A stretch of DNA of 64,000 nucleotides from Clostridiales bacterium (GTDB lineage: Bacteria > Bacillota > Clostridia > Peptostreptococcales > Anaerovoracaceae). Positions 42,055-50,779 of the stretch are shown in pieces; within the stretch, counting starts at the first letter, position 1; the number at the start of each line of letters is the position of its first letter. Where the stretch lies: assembly GCA_015243575.1 (NCBI GenBank), contig CP042469.1, positions 372,001-436,000 on the forward strand. The letters run 5' to 3'. A program made the translations under genes and the position numbers. The notes under the pieces were generated by a model. It made no database searches, was not told where the DNA came from, and was given only the letters and a program-made list of their open reading frames with translations.

Positions 42055-42107
42055 ATAATCGATTACGTATTTAAGTATTGACTTTACAATAGTATCTTTG
42101 CTATGAT
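42055..42107 (+). promoter_or_regulatory. Operator copy 2 and promoter of the first GntR gene
   Basis: ATAATCGATTAC (42055-42066, one base off the palindrome) lies 11 bp before the -35 box TTGACT (42078-42083). The -10 is TATGAT (42102-42107) at 18 bp. Here the site is upstream of the promoter and not over the start, unlike copies 1 and 3. Confidence 0.6.
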
Positions 42108-42141
42108 ACAAGTGTAAATTTATAGTTAGAGGTAGTAGAAA

Positions 42142-42822
42142 ATGACAAAAATTAAGAGGAAGCCCATCGAAAAGCGGCCGTTATACAGAGAAGAGATCGG
42201 CAATGCGATTCGGGACGCTATCGCATCAGGGGATCTGAAGCCTGGCGACAGGATTGTTGAAACGCAATGGGCAAAGGATTTGGGCGTATCCCAGTCTCCT
42301 GTCAGGGAAGCCATTCGGGAGCTGGAAATGATGGGATTGGTGGAGAATATTCCATACCAGGGCTGTATTGTCCGCAAGATCACGGAGCGGGATATGAAGG
42401 ATGCTTACCGCGTGCGTATGCATTTGGAAGTATTGGGGATACAAGGTGCTGTTGAGGGAGCGACGGACGAGCACCTGAAGGAATTGCATAAGATTTTGGT
42501 GGATATGGAAGCCGCTGCAAAGAAAAAGGCTTTTAATTCATATACAAAACTGAATGAGCTGTTCCATGAGAAAATCGTGGAAATTTCGCAGAATCAATTA
42601 TTGCTGCGTCTGTGGAAGCAGAGTCATATTCAGGGGTCCACCTTTTTTGGAACTCAGCTCTCACCGCAGACACTGGAAGAATTGGCACTGCGCCACAAAG
42701 CACTATATGATGCCATAGCAGCTAAGGACGAAAAGTTAGCTCAGGAGGCAGTATTCCAGCACTTCCAGGAACTGATCGATGAGGTAGATAAAAGTACTTT
42801 GGTTGAGAGAAGCCAGGCGTAG
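42142..42822 (+). CDS. GntR regulator, FCD (FadR) subfamily, paralog 1
   Basis: This 226-residue regulator has a winged helix at about 10-75 (GDRIVETQWAKDLGVSQSPVREAIRELE) and an all-helical FCD effector domain (about 85-215) with histidines for a metal site (LFHEKIV, LRHKAL, QHFQEL). The helix-turn-helix is nearly the same as in the paralogs at 43080 and 59131. Such regulators bind palindromes and answer to small carboxylates or sugar acids. The gene has its own copy of the palindrome and a terminator. Confidence 0.92.
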   Translation: MTKIKRKPIEKRPLYREEIGNAIRDAIASGDLKPGDRIVETQWAKDLGVSQSPVREAIRELEMMGLVENIPYQGCIVRKITERDMKDAYRVRMHLEVLGIQGAVEGATDEHLKELHKILVDMEAAAKKKAFNSYTKLNELFHEKIVEISQNQLLLRLWKQSHIQGSTFFGTQLSPQTLEELALRHKALYDAIAAKDEKLAQEAVFQHFQELIDEVDKSTLVERSQA

Positions 42823-42867
42823 TACAAAAACGATATCGATATGAAAAAAATAAGAGATAGAAAACAA

Positions 42868-42903
42868 AGAGCCGATTCGAAGGGATTTTGAGTCGGCTTT
42901 TTG
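42868..42903 (+). terminator. Terminator after the first GntR gene
   Basis: AGAGCCGA and TCGGCTTT arms enclose a 17-base loop and are followed by T residues. Confidence 0.65.
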
Positions 42904-42966
42904 ATTGCAATTTTTCTTTAAATAAACAGGATAGCCGAGGAATTGTTTTTATTCAAAAACACCACC

Positions 42967-43020
42967 TTGACATCAAGATGATCAGTGCTATAATTAAATA
43001 ATAAATATAATCGATTATAT
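42967..43020 (+). promoter_or_regulatory. Promoter and operator copy 3 of the second GntR gene
   Basis: TTGACA (42967-42972), 16 bp, TATAAT (42989-42994), then the perfect palindrome ATATAATCGATTATAT (43005-43020) at about +5 to +20. The layout is that of autorepression. Confidence 0.75.
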
Positions 43021-43079
43021 TAAAACGATCCTTTTTCAAGAGGAACGTTTGGACGAATCAAAATAAAAGGAGGTGAAGG

Positions 43080-43742
43080 ATGGATACCTTAAAAAGAAAA
43101 CCCATTGAAAAGAGGCCCCTGTACAGGGATGAAATCAGAAATGCCATTAAAAAGGCAATCATGCTGGGTGAACTGAAACCGGGGGATCGAATCATTGAAA
43201 CCCGCTGGGCGAGAGAGCTGGGAGTCTCTCAGTCGCCTGTGAGAGAAGCGATTCGGGAGCTTGAGATGATCGGGCTGGTGGAAAACATTCCCTATCAAGG
43301 CTGTTTTGTAAGAAAAGTAACAAAAAAGGATATGAAGGATTCCTATAAGGTTCGTCAGCATCTTGAGATGCTGGGAGTTCAGGGCGCTGTGGAGCATGTG
43401 AATGAAGAGCAGATCCAGGAGATTTATTCTATATTAAAGGATATGGAGCATGCAGCGGCGGACAATGACTTTGATCTTTATATCAAGAAGGATGTTCTGT
43501 TCCATAAGAAGATCGTTGCAATTTCCAAAAACGATATTTTGCTCCGCTCCTGGGAACAATGCAACATCCATGATCTGACCTACATCGGGACATGGATTTC
43601 CCATCATACATTGGAGCAGTTGTCCGTCCGGCACGAAGGGCTGTATGAAGCGATTGCGGCGCGGGATACAGAACGTGCAGCCAGGGAGCTGACCAGACAT
43701 TTTGAGCAGCTCATGGAAGAATTGGAATTGAGAGAAGATTAA
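43080..43742 (+). CDS. GntR regulator, FCD subfamily, paralog 2
   Basis: This 220-residue paralog of the protein at 42142 starts with the same KRKPIEKRPLYR stretch and the same helix-turn-helix (ELGVSQSPVREAIRELEMIGLVENI in two parts). The FCD domain keeps the histidines (LFHKKIV, VRHEGLY, RHFEQL). AGGAGGTGA lies directly before the ATG. It is followed at 85 bp by a molybdenum hydroxylase cluster, which it probably controls together with itself. Confidence 0.92.
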   Translation: MDTLKRKPIEKRPLYRDEIRNAIKKAIMLGELKPGDRIIETRWARELGVSQSPVREAIRELEMIGLVENIPYQGCFVRKVTKKDMKDSYKVRQHLEMLGVQGAVEHVNEEQIQEIYSILKDMEHAAADNDFDLYIKKDVLFHKKIVAISKNDILLRSWEQCNIHDLTYIGTWISHHTLEQLSVRHEGLYEAIAARDTERAARELTRHFEQLMEELELRED

Positions 43743-43827
43743 GCAGGACGTTATGTAAGAAATAGATGCAGTGAATGATCTGCGGCATAGCAGCAGGCAG
43801 TGACTTCAAAAAAGCGGGAGGTAAGTT

Positions 43828-46194
43828 GTGGAAGGACGAATTGGTAAGGGCGAAAAAAGAATTGACGCCTACGACAAAGTAACAGGGAAAGGCTTATTTG
43901 CCAGTGATTATGTCAATCAATACCCAGTTTTGGCACACATGAAGGCACTACGCAGCCCCTACGCCCATGCAAAGATTAAAAATCTTAATCTGAGCAAGGC
44001 CAGGGAGCTGGAGGGTGTCATTTATATTATGACGGGAGAGGAACCGGGTATTGATTGGGATCAATATCCCAAGGCATCCATTATTGCTAAGGATGAAGCT
44101 CTCTGGGCAGGGCAGATGATTGCTCTGGTTTGCGCAGAAACCTTGGAAATTGCAGACAAGGCCATTGAACTCATCAATGTGGAATATGAGAAATTGCCTG
44201 CAGTGCTGGATTACTATGCTGCAATCGAGCCCAATCCGGCTTCAGTGGTTGACCCGGAATACGAAACACGCCCCCTGGGATTCAGTGACAGACCGGGAGA
44301 CCGGGCATCTAACCGTGTATCCCCCAATGTGGTGGGTGCATTCAAATTACACGCCGGTGATGTTCCCGCGGCCATGGAAAAAGCAGAAGTGATCGTGGAA
44401 GGAGAATTCTGGACGGGAAAGAAAACCGCCAGTCCTCTTGAATGTGCCAACGCCATCTGCCGCTATGACTCTGACGGCGGTATCACTTTGGTTTCAAACG
44501 GCGCCGGTGTTCACGGCGTTATCAAGCAGGGAATCTGCAGAATCCTGAAACTGAAGGAAAGCCATGTCCGGGTCATCCAGCCTTATATGGGGGGAAGCTT
44601 CGGTTCACGGTTGAATCCCTATGTGGAAATCATCACGGCCTTAATGTGCCTAAGAACCAAAAGAACCGTGTCCTTCCAGTTCAACCGGGAAGAAATGTTT
44701 GTAGGAGCACCCTCCAATTGGCCCTGCATTACAAAGGTGAAGCTGGGTGCAATGAAGGACGGAACCCTCATCGCCAATGATTATTATCTGGCGGAAGAAA
44801 TCGGCGCTTGCCTGAACAATACCTTTTTCAGCGGGAGGCTCTCATCCTCCGGTGTTCTCCCGGTTTACCGGATGCCCAATCTGAGAATGGATACCTGTGC
44901 GGTAGCTACCAATACGGTGCCTGCAGCGGAATATCGCGGACTCGGCTGCCCGGAATCGGAATTCGGAATCGAGTGCCTTGTGAATCAGCTTGCAGATGAA
45001 CTGGGCATGAGCCCGGTGGAATTTCGGATGAAGAATATCATCGACAAAGGCGAAAGAGACCCCCACGGTGAAGTCATCACCAGTATCGGACTGAAGAAAT
45101 GTCTGCAAAGCGTCGCCGATGCAATACAGGTTGATGAGACACCGGAGCAGGATATGGGTGTATGGAAAAAAGGCCGCGGCTGTGCTGTTGGAGGAAAGCA
45201 GAACACTCCACTGGGACGTTCTGAAGCAGAAGTCTGGTATAACAGTGACGGCAGTATCCAGCTCTTTGTCAGCTGCGACGAAAACGGCATGGGAGCAACG
45301 ACAGCCCTGGCGCAGATCGCTGCCCACGAATTCGGCGTATCCGTTTCGGAGGTTAAGGTTACAAAAGGCGACACTGCCATAACGCCATATGACAATTATT
45401 CAGCGTCCAGCCGTACCACTTACAATACGGGAAATGCAGTGAAACTGGCATGCGAAGACGCCATCGGAAAACTAAAAATCGAAGTGGCCAGAGTTTACGG
45501 AATCCATCCTTCCAAGGTTGAGATCAAGGGAAAGAAAGCAATTCTGGCAGGATCGTACGTTCAGGAAGTGGAGATTCCGCCGTTGTTCCAGCCGACGTCC
45601 ATGTTTACGCAAGGCAATTGGGGGCTTCAGAAGGGGACTCCAGTGATTGGACACGGATTATTCTGTCCGGCTCCCATCCATCAGTGGGATGAAAATGGTC
45701 TGTCCGACCGTGTTTGGAATTGGTTCCAGTATTCTGCAGCAGCAGTGGAAGTAGCGGTAAACGAAGAAACCGGCCAGGTTAAAGTTCTTAAAGTAGCCTC
45801 CTCGGCAGATACCGGAAATCCTATCAATCCGAAGCTGGTTGAGGTGCAGATTGAAGGCGGTGTACATATGGCAATCGGCTTTTCTGTCAATGAGGAGCAC
45901 CTTTTCAATGAAGACGGAAAGATTGCAAACGCAAATTTCAGTGATTACCGGCTTCCGACGATTCTGGATATGCCTACGAGTGAGAATGTCCATGCGTTTA
46001 TTAATCCTGATCCGCTGCCTGACGGTCCTTACGGTGCAAAGGGAATGGCTGAATCCATTACGATTCCTGTGGGTCCGGCAATCGCACATGCAATTTACAA
46101 GGCAGTAGGCGTTAGAGTAAACGGCTATCCAATGACGGCTGAGCGCATTTTAGCACTGATTCAGGAGAAGAAGGCAAAGGAGGCAGCGGAATAA
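43828..46194 (+). CDS. Molybdenum hydroxylase large subunit, xanthine dehydrogenase family (cluster 1)
   Basis: This 788-residue molybdopterin-cytosine-type subunit of the XDH/CoxL family begins with a GTG preceded by GGGAGGT. The small N-terminal domain (about 1-110) and the large cofactor domain are present, with YMGGSFGSR near 253 where many members have GGAFGGK, and the late AKGMAESITIPVGPAIA that includes the catalytic glutamate. The canonical glutamine/histidine loop around 200 reads TASPLECANA, so the substrate pocket is unusual. With the next two genes it forms a three-subunit hydroxylase or dehydrogenase. The substrate is unknown. Confidence 0.9.
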   Translation: MEGRIGKGEKRIDAYDKVTGKGLFASDYVNQYPVLAHMKALRSPYAHAKIKNLNLSKARELEGVIYIMTGEEPGIDWDQYPKASIIAKDEALWAGQMIALVCAETLEIADKAIELINVEYEKLPAVLDYYAAIEPNPASVVDPEYETRPLGFSDRPGDRASNRVSPNVVGAFKLHAGDVPAAMEKAEVIVEGEFWTGKKTASPLECANAICRYDSDGGITLVSNGAGVHGVIKQGICRILKLKESHVRVIQPYMGGSFGSRLNPYVEIITALMCLRTKRTVSFQFNREEMFVGAPSNWPCITKVKLGAMKDGTLIANDYYLAEEIGACLNNTFFSGRLSSSGVLPVYRMPNLRMDTCAVATNTVPAAEYRGLGCPESEFGIECLVNQLADELGMSPVEFRMKNIIDKGERDPHGEVITSIGLKKCLQSVADAIQVDETPEQDMGVWKKGRGCAVGGKQNTPLGRSEAEVWYNSDGSIQLFVSCDENGMGATTALAQIAAHEFGVSVSEVKVTKGDTAITPYDNYSASSRTTYNTGNAVKLACEDAIGKLKIEVARVYGIHPSKVEIKGKKAILAGSYVQEVEIPPLFQPTSMFTQGNWGLQKGTPVIGHGLFCPAPIHQWDENGLSDRVWNWFQYSAAAVEVAVNEETGQVKVLKVASSADTGNPINPKLVEVQIEGGVHMAIGFSVNEEHLFNEDGKIANANFSDYRLPTILDMPTSENVHAFINPDPLPDGPYGAKGMAESITIPVGPAIAHAIYKAVGVRVNGYPMTAERILALIQEKKAKEAAE

Positions 46195-46195
46195 C

Positions 46196-46687
46196 ATGAA
46201 AAGAATGGAAATTAATATTACAGTCAACGGCAGAAAGCATGAATTATACGTAAGCCCCGACAGAACGCTGCTGGAGGTTCTCAGGGAAGAGCTGAATCTT
46301 ACTGGTACAAAAAAGGGCTGTGACGACTCCAACTGTGGTGTCTGCACCGTTTTGTTCGACGGCATGGCGGTCAAAAGCTGTACTATGCTTATCCCTCAGG
46401 CCAACGGGCATTCCGTCACCACCATCGAAGGATTGGAACGGGAAAACAGCCTGCATCCGCTGCAGCAGTCCTTTATCGATCATTTTGCTGTACAGTGCGG
46501 CTTTTGTACGCCAGGAATGATCCTCACAGCCAAAGCAATCCTGGATGAAAATCCAGGTGCAACGGAAGAGGACATCAGAGAAGGACTTCATGGGAACGTC
46601 TGCCGTTGTGTGGGCTACAAGAAGGTCGTGGAATCCATTGAGGCGGTACGGGACGGCGAATATGCGGAAAGCTGCGGGGAGGTATAG
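46196..46687 (+). CDS. [2Fe-2S] subunit of the molybdenum hydroxylase (cluster 1)
   Basis: This 163-residue iron-sulfur subunit (CoxS/XdhC-type) has a plant-ferredoxin-like N-terminal part (CDDSNCGVC plus one more cysteine near 62) and a helical C-terminal part (CGFCTPGM and CRCVG). Together they bind two [2Fe-2S] clusters that pass electrons from the molybdenum centre to FAD. It starts one base after the large-subunit stop. Confidence 0.95.
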   Translation: MKRMEINITVNGRKHELYVSPDRTLLEVLREELNLTGTKKGCDDSNCGVCTVLFDGMAVKSCTMLIPQANGHSVTTIEGLERENSLHPLQQSFIDHFAVQCGFCTPGMILTAKAILDENPGATEEDIREGLHGNVCRCVGYKKVVESIEAVRDGEYAESCGEV

Positions 46688-46690
46688 ATC

Positions 46691-47560
46691 ATGCGTTTTG
46701 AACAATATTTTGAACCCAAAACAACGGAAGAGTGTATCCGTTTGTTGGAGGAATATGGAGCCGATGGTAAAATTCTTGCCGGGGGTACTGATCTGGTTCC
46801 AAGGCTGAAGAATAAAATCTGGAAACCCCAGGCTGTGATCGGAATCGGCAGTTTGCCTGATATCGATATGATAAAGGTTGATCAAAACGGACTGGAATTG
46901 GGAGCCGGAGCAAAGCTGAGAAAGATCTCTATGGATCCATCTCTTGCGAAGGATTATAAAGTCATTATGGAAGCTGCCGGAAATGTTTCCTCCATGCAGG
47001 TCAGAAACGTTGCGACCATCGGGGGCAATGCCTGCAATGCATCCCCCAGCGCCGACGCCATTCACGGTTTGATCGTCATGGGAGCAAAGGCGGTGATCGC
47101 AGGACCGCAAGGAATCCGGGAGGTTGCTGTGGAGAATCTGTTCACAGGTCCGGGTAAAACCGTGCTGACTCGAGGGGAATTTCTGCTAAAATTCCTAATT
47201 CCTGCACCAAAAGCCGGAACGGGAGCAGTCTATAAGAAATTTGCTATTCGGGGCGATACGGATATCTCCATTGTTGGTGTGGGCTGCGGTATTACCCTGA
47301 AGGATGATGACACCATTGAAGCGGTATGCATCTCCCTTTCTGCGGTGGCACCGACACCGATCCGCGCGGCGGAAGCGGAGAAGCTGCTTCTGGGCAAGAA
47401 GCTCACCGACGAATTGCTTGATCTGGCAGCGGAGACTGCAGAAAATAATTGTACCCCTATTACTGACCAGCGGGCTACGGCAGCGTACCGCAAGGAAATG
47501 GTACGCGTATGGACCCGTCATGCAGTAAAAGAGGCGGCAGAAAGAGCCAAATCAGTCTGA
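46691..47560 (+). CDS. FAD-binding subunit of the molybdenum hydroxylase (cluster 1)
   Basis: This 289-residue flavoprotein (CoxM-type) shows the two FAD-binding motifs LAGGTDLVPRLKN (about 31-43) and TIGGNACNASPSAD (about 110-123) and the C-terminal CO-dehydrogenase-flavoprotein domain. It completes the three-subunit enzyme encoded by the two preceding genes. The order large-small-medium differs from the order of cluster 2. Confidence 0.94.
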   Translation: MRFEQYFEPKTTEECIRLLEEYGADGKILAGGTDLVPRLKNKIWKPQAVIGIGSLPDIDMIKVDQNGLELGAGAKLRKISMDPSLAKDYKVIMEAAGNVSSMQVRNVATIGGNACNASPSADAIHGLIVMGAKAVIAGPQGIREVAVENLFTGPGKTVLTRGEFLLKFLIPAPKAGTGAVYKKFAIRGDTDISIVGVGCGITLKDDDTIEAVCISLSAVAPTPIRAAEAEKLLLGKKLTDELLDLAAETAENNCTPITDQRATAAYRKEMVRVWTRHAVKEAAERAKSV

Positions 47561-47618
47561 GCAACAGTGAATGCAGGCTGAGTGACAATCAATAAGGAAC
47601 GAAGAGGAGATCGTCAAT

Positions 47619-48473
47619 ATGCGAATGTTAACACCAAATGTATACGTTGAAACGGAAATCAGAGGTTGTAATCCAAGTATTGTCCTTACAAAAGAAGGCT
47701 CGGTCTTCATCGATACGGCACAATGGATTTCGACTTTACTGGAAATGAAAAAATTTGCTGAAGAGAAAGGGCCGATCAAATATCTGATCAATACGGAAGG
47801 GCATATTGACCACATCTTCGGCAATCACTGGTTTGCTGGTGTGGCTCCTGTCATCGGCCATGAAAAACTCAACGACCTTTTCTGGACTGTAGCGGGAGAG
47901 CTGGATTGCTATGATTACAGCTTAGATGTCATACAGCGTCAGGATCAAGATTTTCTGCACCTGATGCCTTCCAGAGAAGATTATATTGTAAACAGGCCCC
48001 AGATTACTTTTGGCGATCATATGACGCTGAAACTGGGAGACCATACCTTCGAGCTGTACCACACACCGGGACATTCTCCGTCTCAGATTTGTGTTTATGT
48101 TCCGGAAGAGCGGGTTGCATTTACTGGAGATACCTTGTTTTCCAATTGCCAGACCTGGCTGCATTCTGCGGAGATTGATCTTTTGCTAGGTACATTGAAC
48201 TTTTTAGAAACCCTTGATGTTGACTGGTTCGTGCCCGGTCACGGTCCTGTGGTAGGAAAAGAATTCATTCGGGAGCAGAGAGCCTTTATCTATGAGTGGA
48301 TTGCTGCGGTAGCAAAAGGAATCCGGCAGGGGTGGTCTTTGGAGGAATGCATCCAAAATATCAATTTTATAGACCGTTTCCCCGTGGATATCGGACAGGA
48401 AGAGATGATGGAGTACATACAGAGAACCAACGTTGTAAAATGCTACAACTACCTGATGAATCAGCAGAAGTAA
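47619..48473 (+). CDS. Metallo-beta-lactamase-fold protein with altered metal motif
   Basis: This 284-residue protein has the MBL fold. The usual HxHxDH motif reads E-G-H-I-D-H, so the first histidine is glutamate. The other ligands are present: HTPGHSPSQ, FTGDTLF and VPGHGPVVG. MBL proteins of this kind hydrolyse thioesters or esters, lactones or phosphoesters. It lies 58 bp behind the hydroxylase subunits and may open or hydrolyse their product. AGGAG precedes the ATG. Confidence 0.8.
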   Translation: MRMLTPNVYVETEIRGCNPSIVLTKEGSVFIDTAQWISTLLEMKKFAEEKGPIKYLINTEGHIDHIFGNHWFAGVAPVIGHEKLNDLFWTVAGELDCYDYSLDVIQRQDQDFLHLMPSREDYIVNRPQITFGDHMTLKLGDHTFELYHTPGHSPSQICVYVPEERVAFTGDTLFSNCQTWLHSAEIDLLLGTLNFLETLDVDWFVPGHGPVVGKEFIREQRAFIYEWIAAVAKGIRQGWSLEECIQNINFIDRFPVDIGQEEMMEYIQRTNVVKCYNYLMNQQK

Positions 48474-48549
48474 CAAAACAGTAATATGACGGAACAATGA
48501 TTTGAAATAAACAGAGAAGCCCCCTGAGAGAATCGGCGGAATGTATCAA

Positions 48550-48578
48550 AAAAGAGAGAGCCTGACGGCATCTCTCTC
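48550..48578 (-). terminator. Terminator of the pfkB-gntR unit (minus strand)
   Basis: Read on the minus strand, GAGAGA...TCTCTC with an 11-base loop is followed by TTTTTT. It lies about 30 bp after the GntR stop. Confidence 0.7.
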
Positions 48579-48606
48579 GTTATGAAAACGTGAACCATTC
48601 ACAATT

Positions 48607-49419
48607 TTAAAGATTGATATTTCGCTTGATTTCCAAGGGGGTCTTTTTTGAAGCCGTATTTTTATACAGATCAAACTGGTAGGTGCATTTATCTGCCCGG
48701 GTTACAGAAGTTGTATATTCAAAGGCAAACCCTGAGTTCAGATAAGAAACGCGCTTGATCTTATACCCGGCGCTTCTGGGCTTGGATTCCAGCAGTTCCG
48801 CCTCTTTCCGGGACAGGATGATTGCGTCAAGGGATTCTTTGGCATGATACATTTCAAGATGGTAGGTATCTGTGAGAATCCGATAAAGGGAGTTCTTATT
48901 AAAATCGTAAGACTCAATTTTGCTGCAAAGGTAGTAGGGGATATATGTGCGCTCCCAGAGGATAGGCTCGTCGTTGGCAAGCCGCAGACGTTCCAGATAA
49001 AACACCGGAGTCTGAGGCGTGGGAAGCTTCAAAATCTCAGCAATCTCCTCGGGGCATGTCTTAAGCACTTCGGATTTTAGCACCTTCGAACAGGGTGCCG
49101 CCCCCACGGTTTTCATGTCCTCGGTAAAGTTGTAGAGGTGATTCATATTGCGTTTGATTTTCATATTGGCAATAAAGGTGCCTTTGCCCCGATACCGGAC
49201 GAGAAGCCCTTCCTCAACCAGTTGATTCATGGACTGCCTTACGGTGGTTCGGCTGATATTCAGGATTTCGCAAAGGCTGTTTTCCGCAAACATCATATCC
49301 CCGGGCTGTAAAACCCCGTTTTGGATCTGAATCCGCAGGTAAGCAGCCAGCTGGAGATACAGAGGTACCGCTGATGACTCAGAAAAACGAAAGGTATTTT
49401 TAAAATATTCAATATCCAT
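48607..49419 (-). CDS. GntR regulator, HutC (UTRA) subfamily
   Basis: This 270-residue regulator has a winged helix at about 15-85 (NSLCEILNISRTTVRQSMNQLVEEGLLVRYRGKGTF in parts) and a UTRA ligand domain (about 100-250). UTRA regulators bind sugar phosphates, amino-acid derivatives or similar ligands and act mostly as repressors. It follows the PfkB kinase by 17 bases. The TGTATSATACA palindromes in the divergent promoter region are its likely operators. Confidence 0.9.
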   Translation of the reverse strand: MDIEYFKNTFRFSESSAVPLYLQLAAYLRIQIQNGVLQPGDMMFAENSLCEILNISRTTVRQSMNQLVEEGLLVRYRGKGTFIANMKIKRNMNHLYNFTEDMKTVGAAPCSKVLKSEVLKTCPEEIAEILKLPTPQTPVFYLERLRLANDEPILWERTYIPYYLCSKIESYDFNKNSLYRILTDTYHLEMYHAKESLDAIILSRKEAELLESKPRSAGYKIKRVSYLNSGFAFEYTTSVTRADKCTYQFDLYKNTASKKTPLEIKRNINL

Positions 49420-49436
49420 AAGAAAAATCTCCTAAA

Positions 49437-50597
49437 TTATATTTTGATTTCAGGATGCTCCAAGGCGTGTCCGAACCAAAGAACGAGAAAATCCTTTAAT
49501 TCCTGAAGTCCGGGGCTCTTGGCATGGCGGACATAAAATCCGGAGGAGGCACATCCCAGGCAGAGACAGTCTGTAAAGGATAAATCACGGATCAGGCCGT
49601 ACAAAAATCCAGCGTTGAAATTGTCGCCTGCACCTGTCGTAAGTTTCGGTTCTCTGCAGTACGGTCCCATGACCTCACAGTATTCATTATCATGCAGGCA
49701 GCAAGCCCGATCCACGAGGTGAATCACCGTACAGAAGAGGGGAAGGCAAGTGGATAGATATTCCAAAAGTTCCCTTGTGTCTGCACACCGGTAGTCGGGA
49801 ATTTCCTTGCCCAGTACCTCACAGATTTCACACGCTTCCTTTAAATTCATACTCAGTGTAACACGAAATCCTGCTTCCGTAAATTTCATTATATAGGATA
49901 GAGCGGTTTGCAGATCTTCCTGGGTACGTTTTTCCGGATCAGCCAGATCAAAAAAGGCAGATTTCTCAGCAGCAGAAATGTTCGGCGCCACTTGCTTGAG
50001 AAACTCGCGAAAGATCTGGTTCATGCCGACGATCATGGACCAATTTGAAAAAACCAGATGGCTGCAATCCTCAAAAATACGGATGAGTTCCGTCAGGGAG
50101 CATCGGTTTAGGATCGTTTCCCAAGTGATAGAATTCAGCGCAGAAAGTTTGGAAGCGATGATCTTACCGTCGTTAAATTCCAAGGCATCTGTAGCAGCCG
50201 GAGGTGCCAGACCAATCAGCTTCCTGCAGCGGGTAAGCCCATGGAAGACCGGGTCCGGCTCGGGATAACCAATCGCTCCCATATAGGTTACATCCACTTC
50301 GTAATTTAACAGAGCATTTGCTAGAATTGGGCCGTTGCCACCCATTTTAACCTGCTGGCTTACCAGTTCAATGTTTGTGCTCATACCGCTTCCGCGAGCG
50401 ATCCTGTCTGCGTAAGCCTGTATCGTAGGGATCCTTTTATAGGAGTCGGATTGATAGCGGATATCAACGACGTGAATAATTTCATCCACGAAACCGTCGA
50501 AGCCCACAAACACTTTTTGAGGGTTTACGGTATGCTCTAATGAATTGCACAGCGTCGACAAAGATGATGGTAAGGAGTTACTGTTTTCCAGATCCAT
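49437..50597 (-). CDS. PfkB-family carbohydrate kinase
   Basis: This 386-residue sugar or nucleoside kinase of the ribokinase fold has GGNGPILANAL near 106-116 and the anion-hole and catalytic base motif LTTGAGDNFNAGF near 337-349. It is longer than ribokinase (about 310). It would phosphorylate a sugar, sugar acid or nucleoside that the neighbouring aldolase and dehydrogenases then process. It is the first gene of the pfkB-gntR unit and is divergent from the aldolase gene. Confidence 0.85.
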   Translation of the reverse strand: MDLENSNSLPSSLSTLCNSLEHTVNPQKVFVGFDGFVDEIIHVVDIRYQSDSYKRIPTIQAYADRIARGSGMSTNIELVSQQVKMGGNGPILANALLNYEVDVTYMGAIGYPEPDPVFHGLTRCRKLIGLAPPAATDALEFNDGKIIASKLSALNSITWETILNRCSLTELIRIFEDCSHLVFSNWSMIVGMNQIFREFLKQVAPNISAAEKSAFFDLADPEKRTQEDLQTALSYIMKFTEAGFRVTLSMNLKEACEICEVLGKEIPDYRCADTRELLEYLSTCLPLFCTVIHLVDRACCLHDNEYCEVMGPYCREPKLTTGAGDNFNAGFLYGLIRDLSFTDCLCLGCASSGFYVRHAKSPGLQELKDFLVLWFGHALEHPEIKI

Positions 50598-50622
50598 GAT
50601 GGCCCTCCGTTATATGTAATAA

Positions 50623-50636
50623 TTGTATGATACATT
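50623..50636 (-). promoter_or_regulatory. TGTATSATACA operator at the pfkB promoter
   Basis: TTGTATGATACATT lies directly downstream of the minus-strand promoter (TTGATT at 50671-50676, 17 bp, TATAAT at 50648-50653). It would cover the first transcribed bases and block transcription. Confidence 0.65.
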
Positions 50637-50687
50637 TTATAAATCGCATTATATCGTTGTTTATAGAAAAAATCAAGAAAAAATGCA

Positions 50688-50732
50688 TTGACAAAAATTA
50701 TTTAATACTATATTTTAAATGTATCATACATT
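50688..50732 (+). promoter_or_regulatory. deoC-like promoter with TGTATSATACA operator
   Basis: TTGACA (50688-50693), 17 bp, TATTTT (50711-50716), then the perfect 15-bp palindrome AATGTAT-C-ATACATT (50718-50732) over the start site. The centres of the two operators in this region are about 96 bp apart. Confidence 0.7.
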
Positions 50733-50779
50733 ACATACATAATGTCTGGATGTAAGGACATCGGTAAAGGAGAACGAAT

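Noticed and set aside
46244-47110. 288-codon open frame on the minus strand
   Set aside because: It lies over the [2Fe-2S] and FAD subunit genes, which have intact motifs; the composition is that of a shadow frame.
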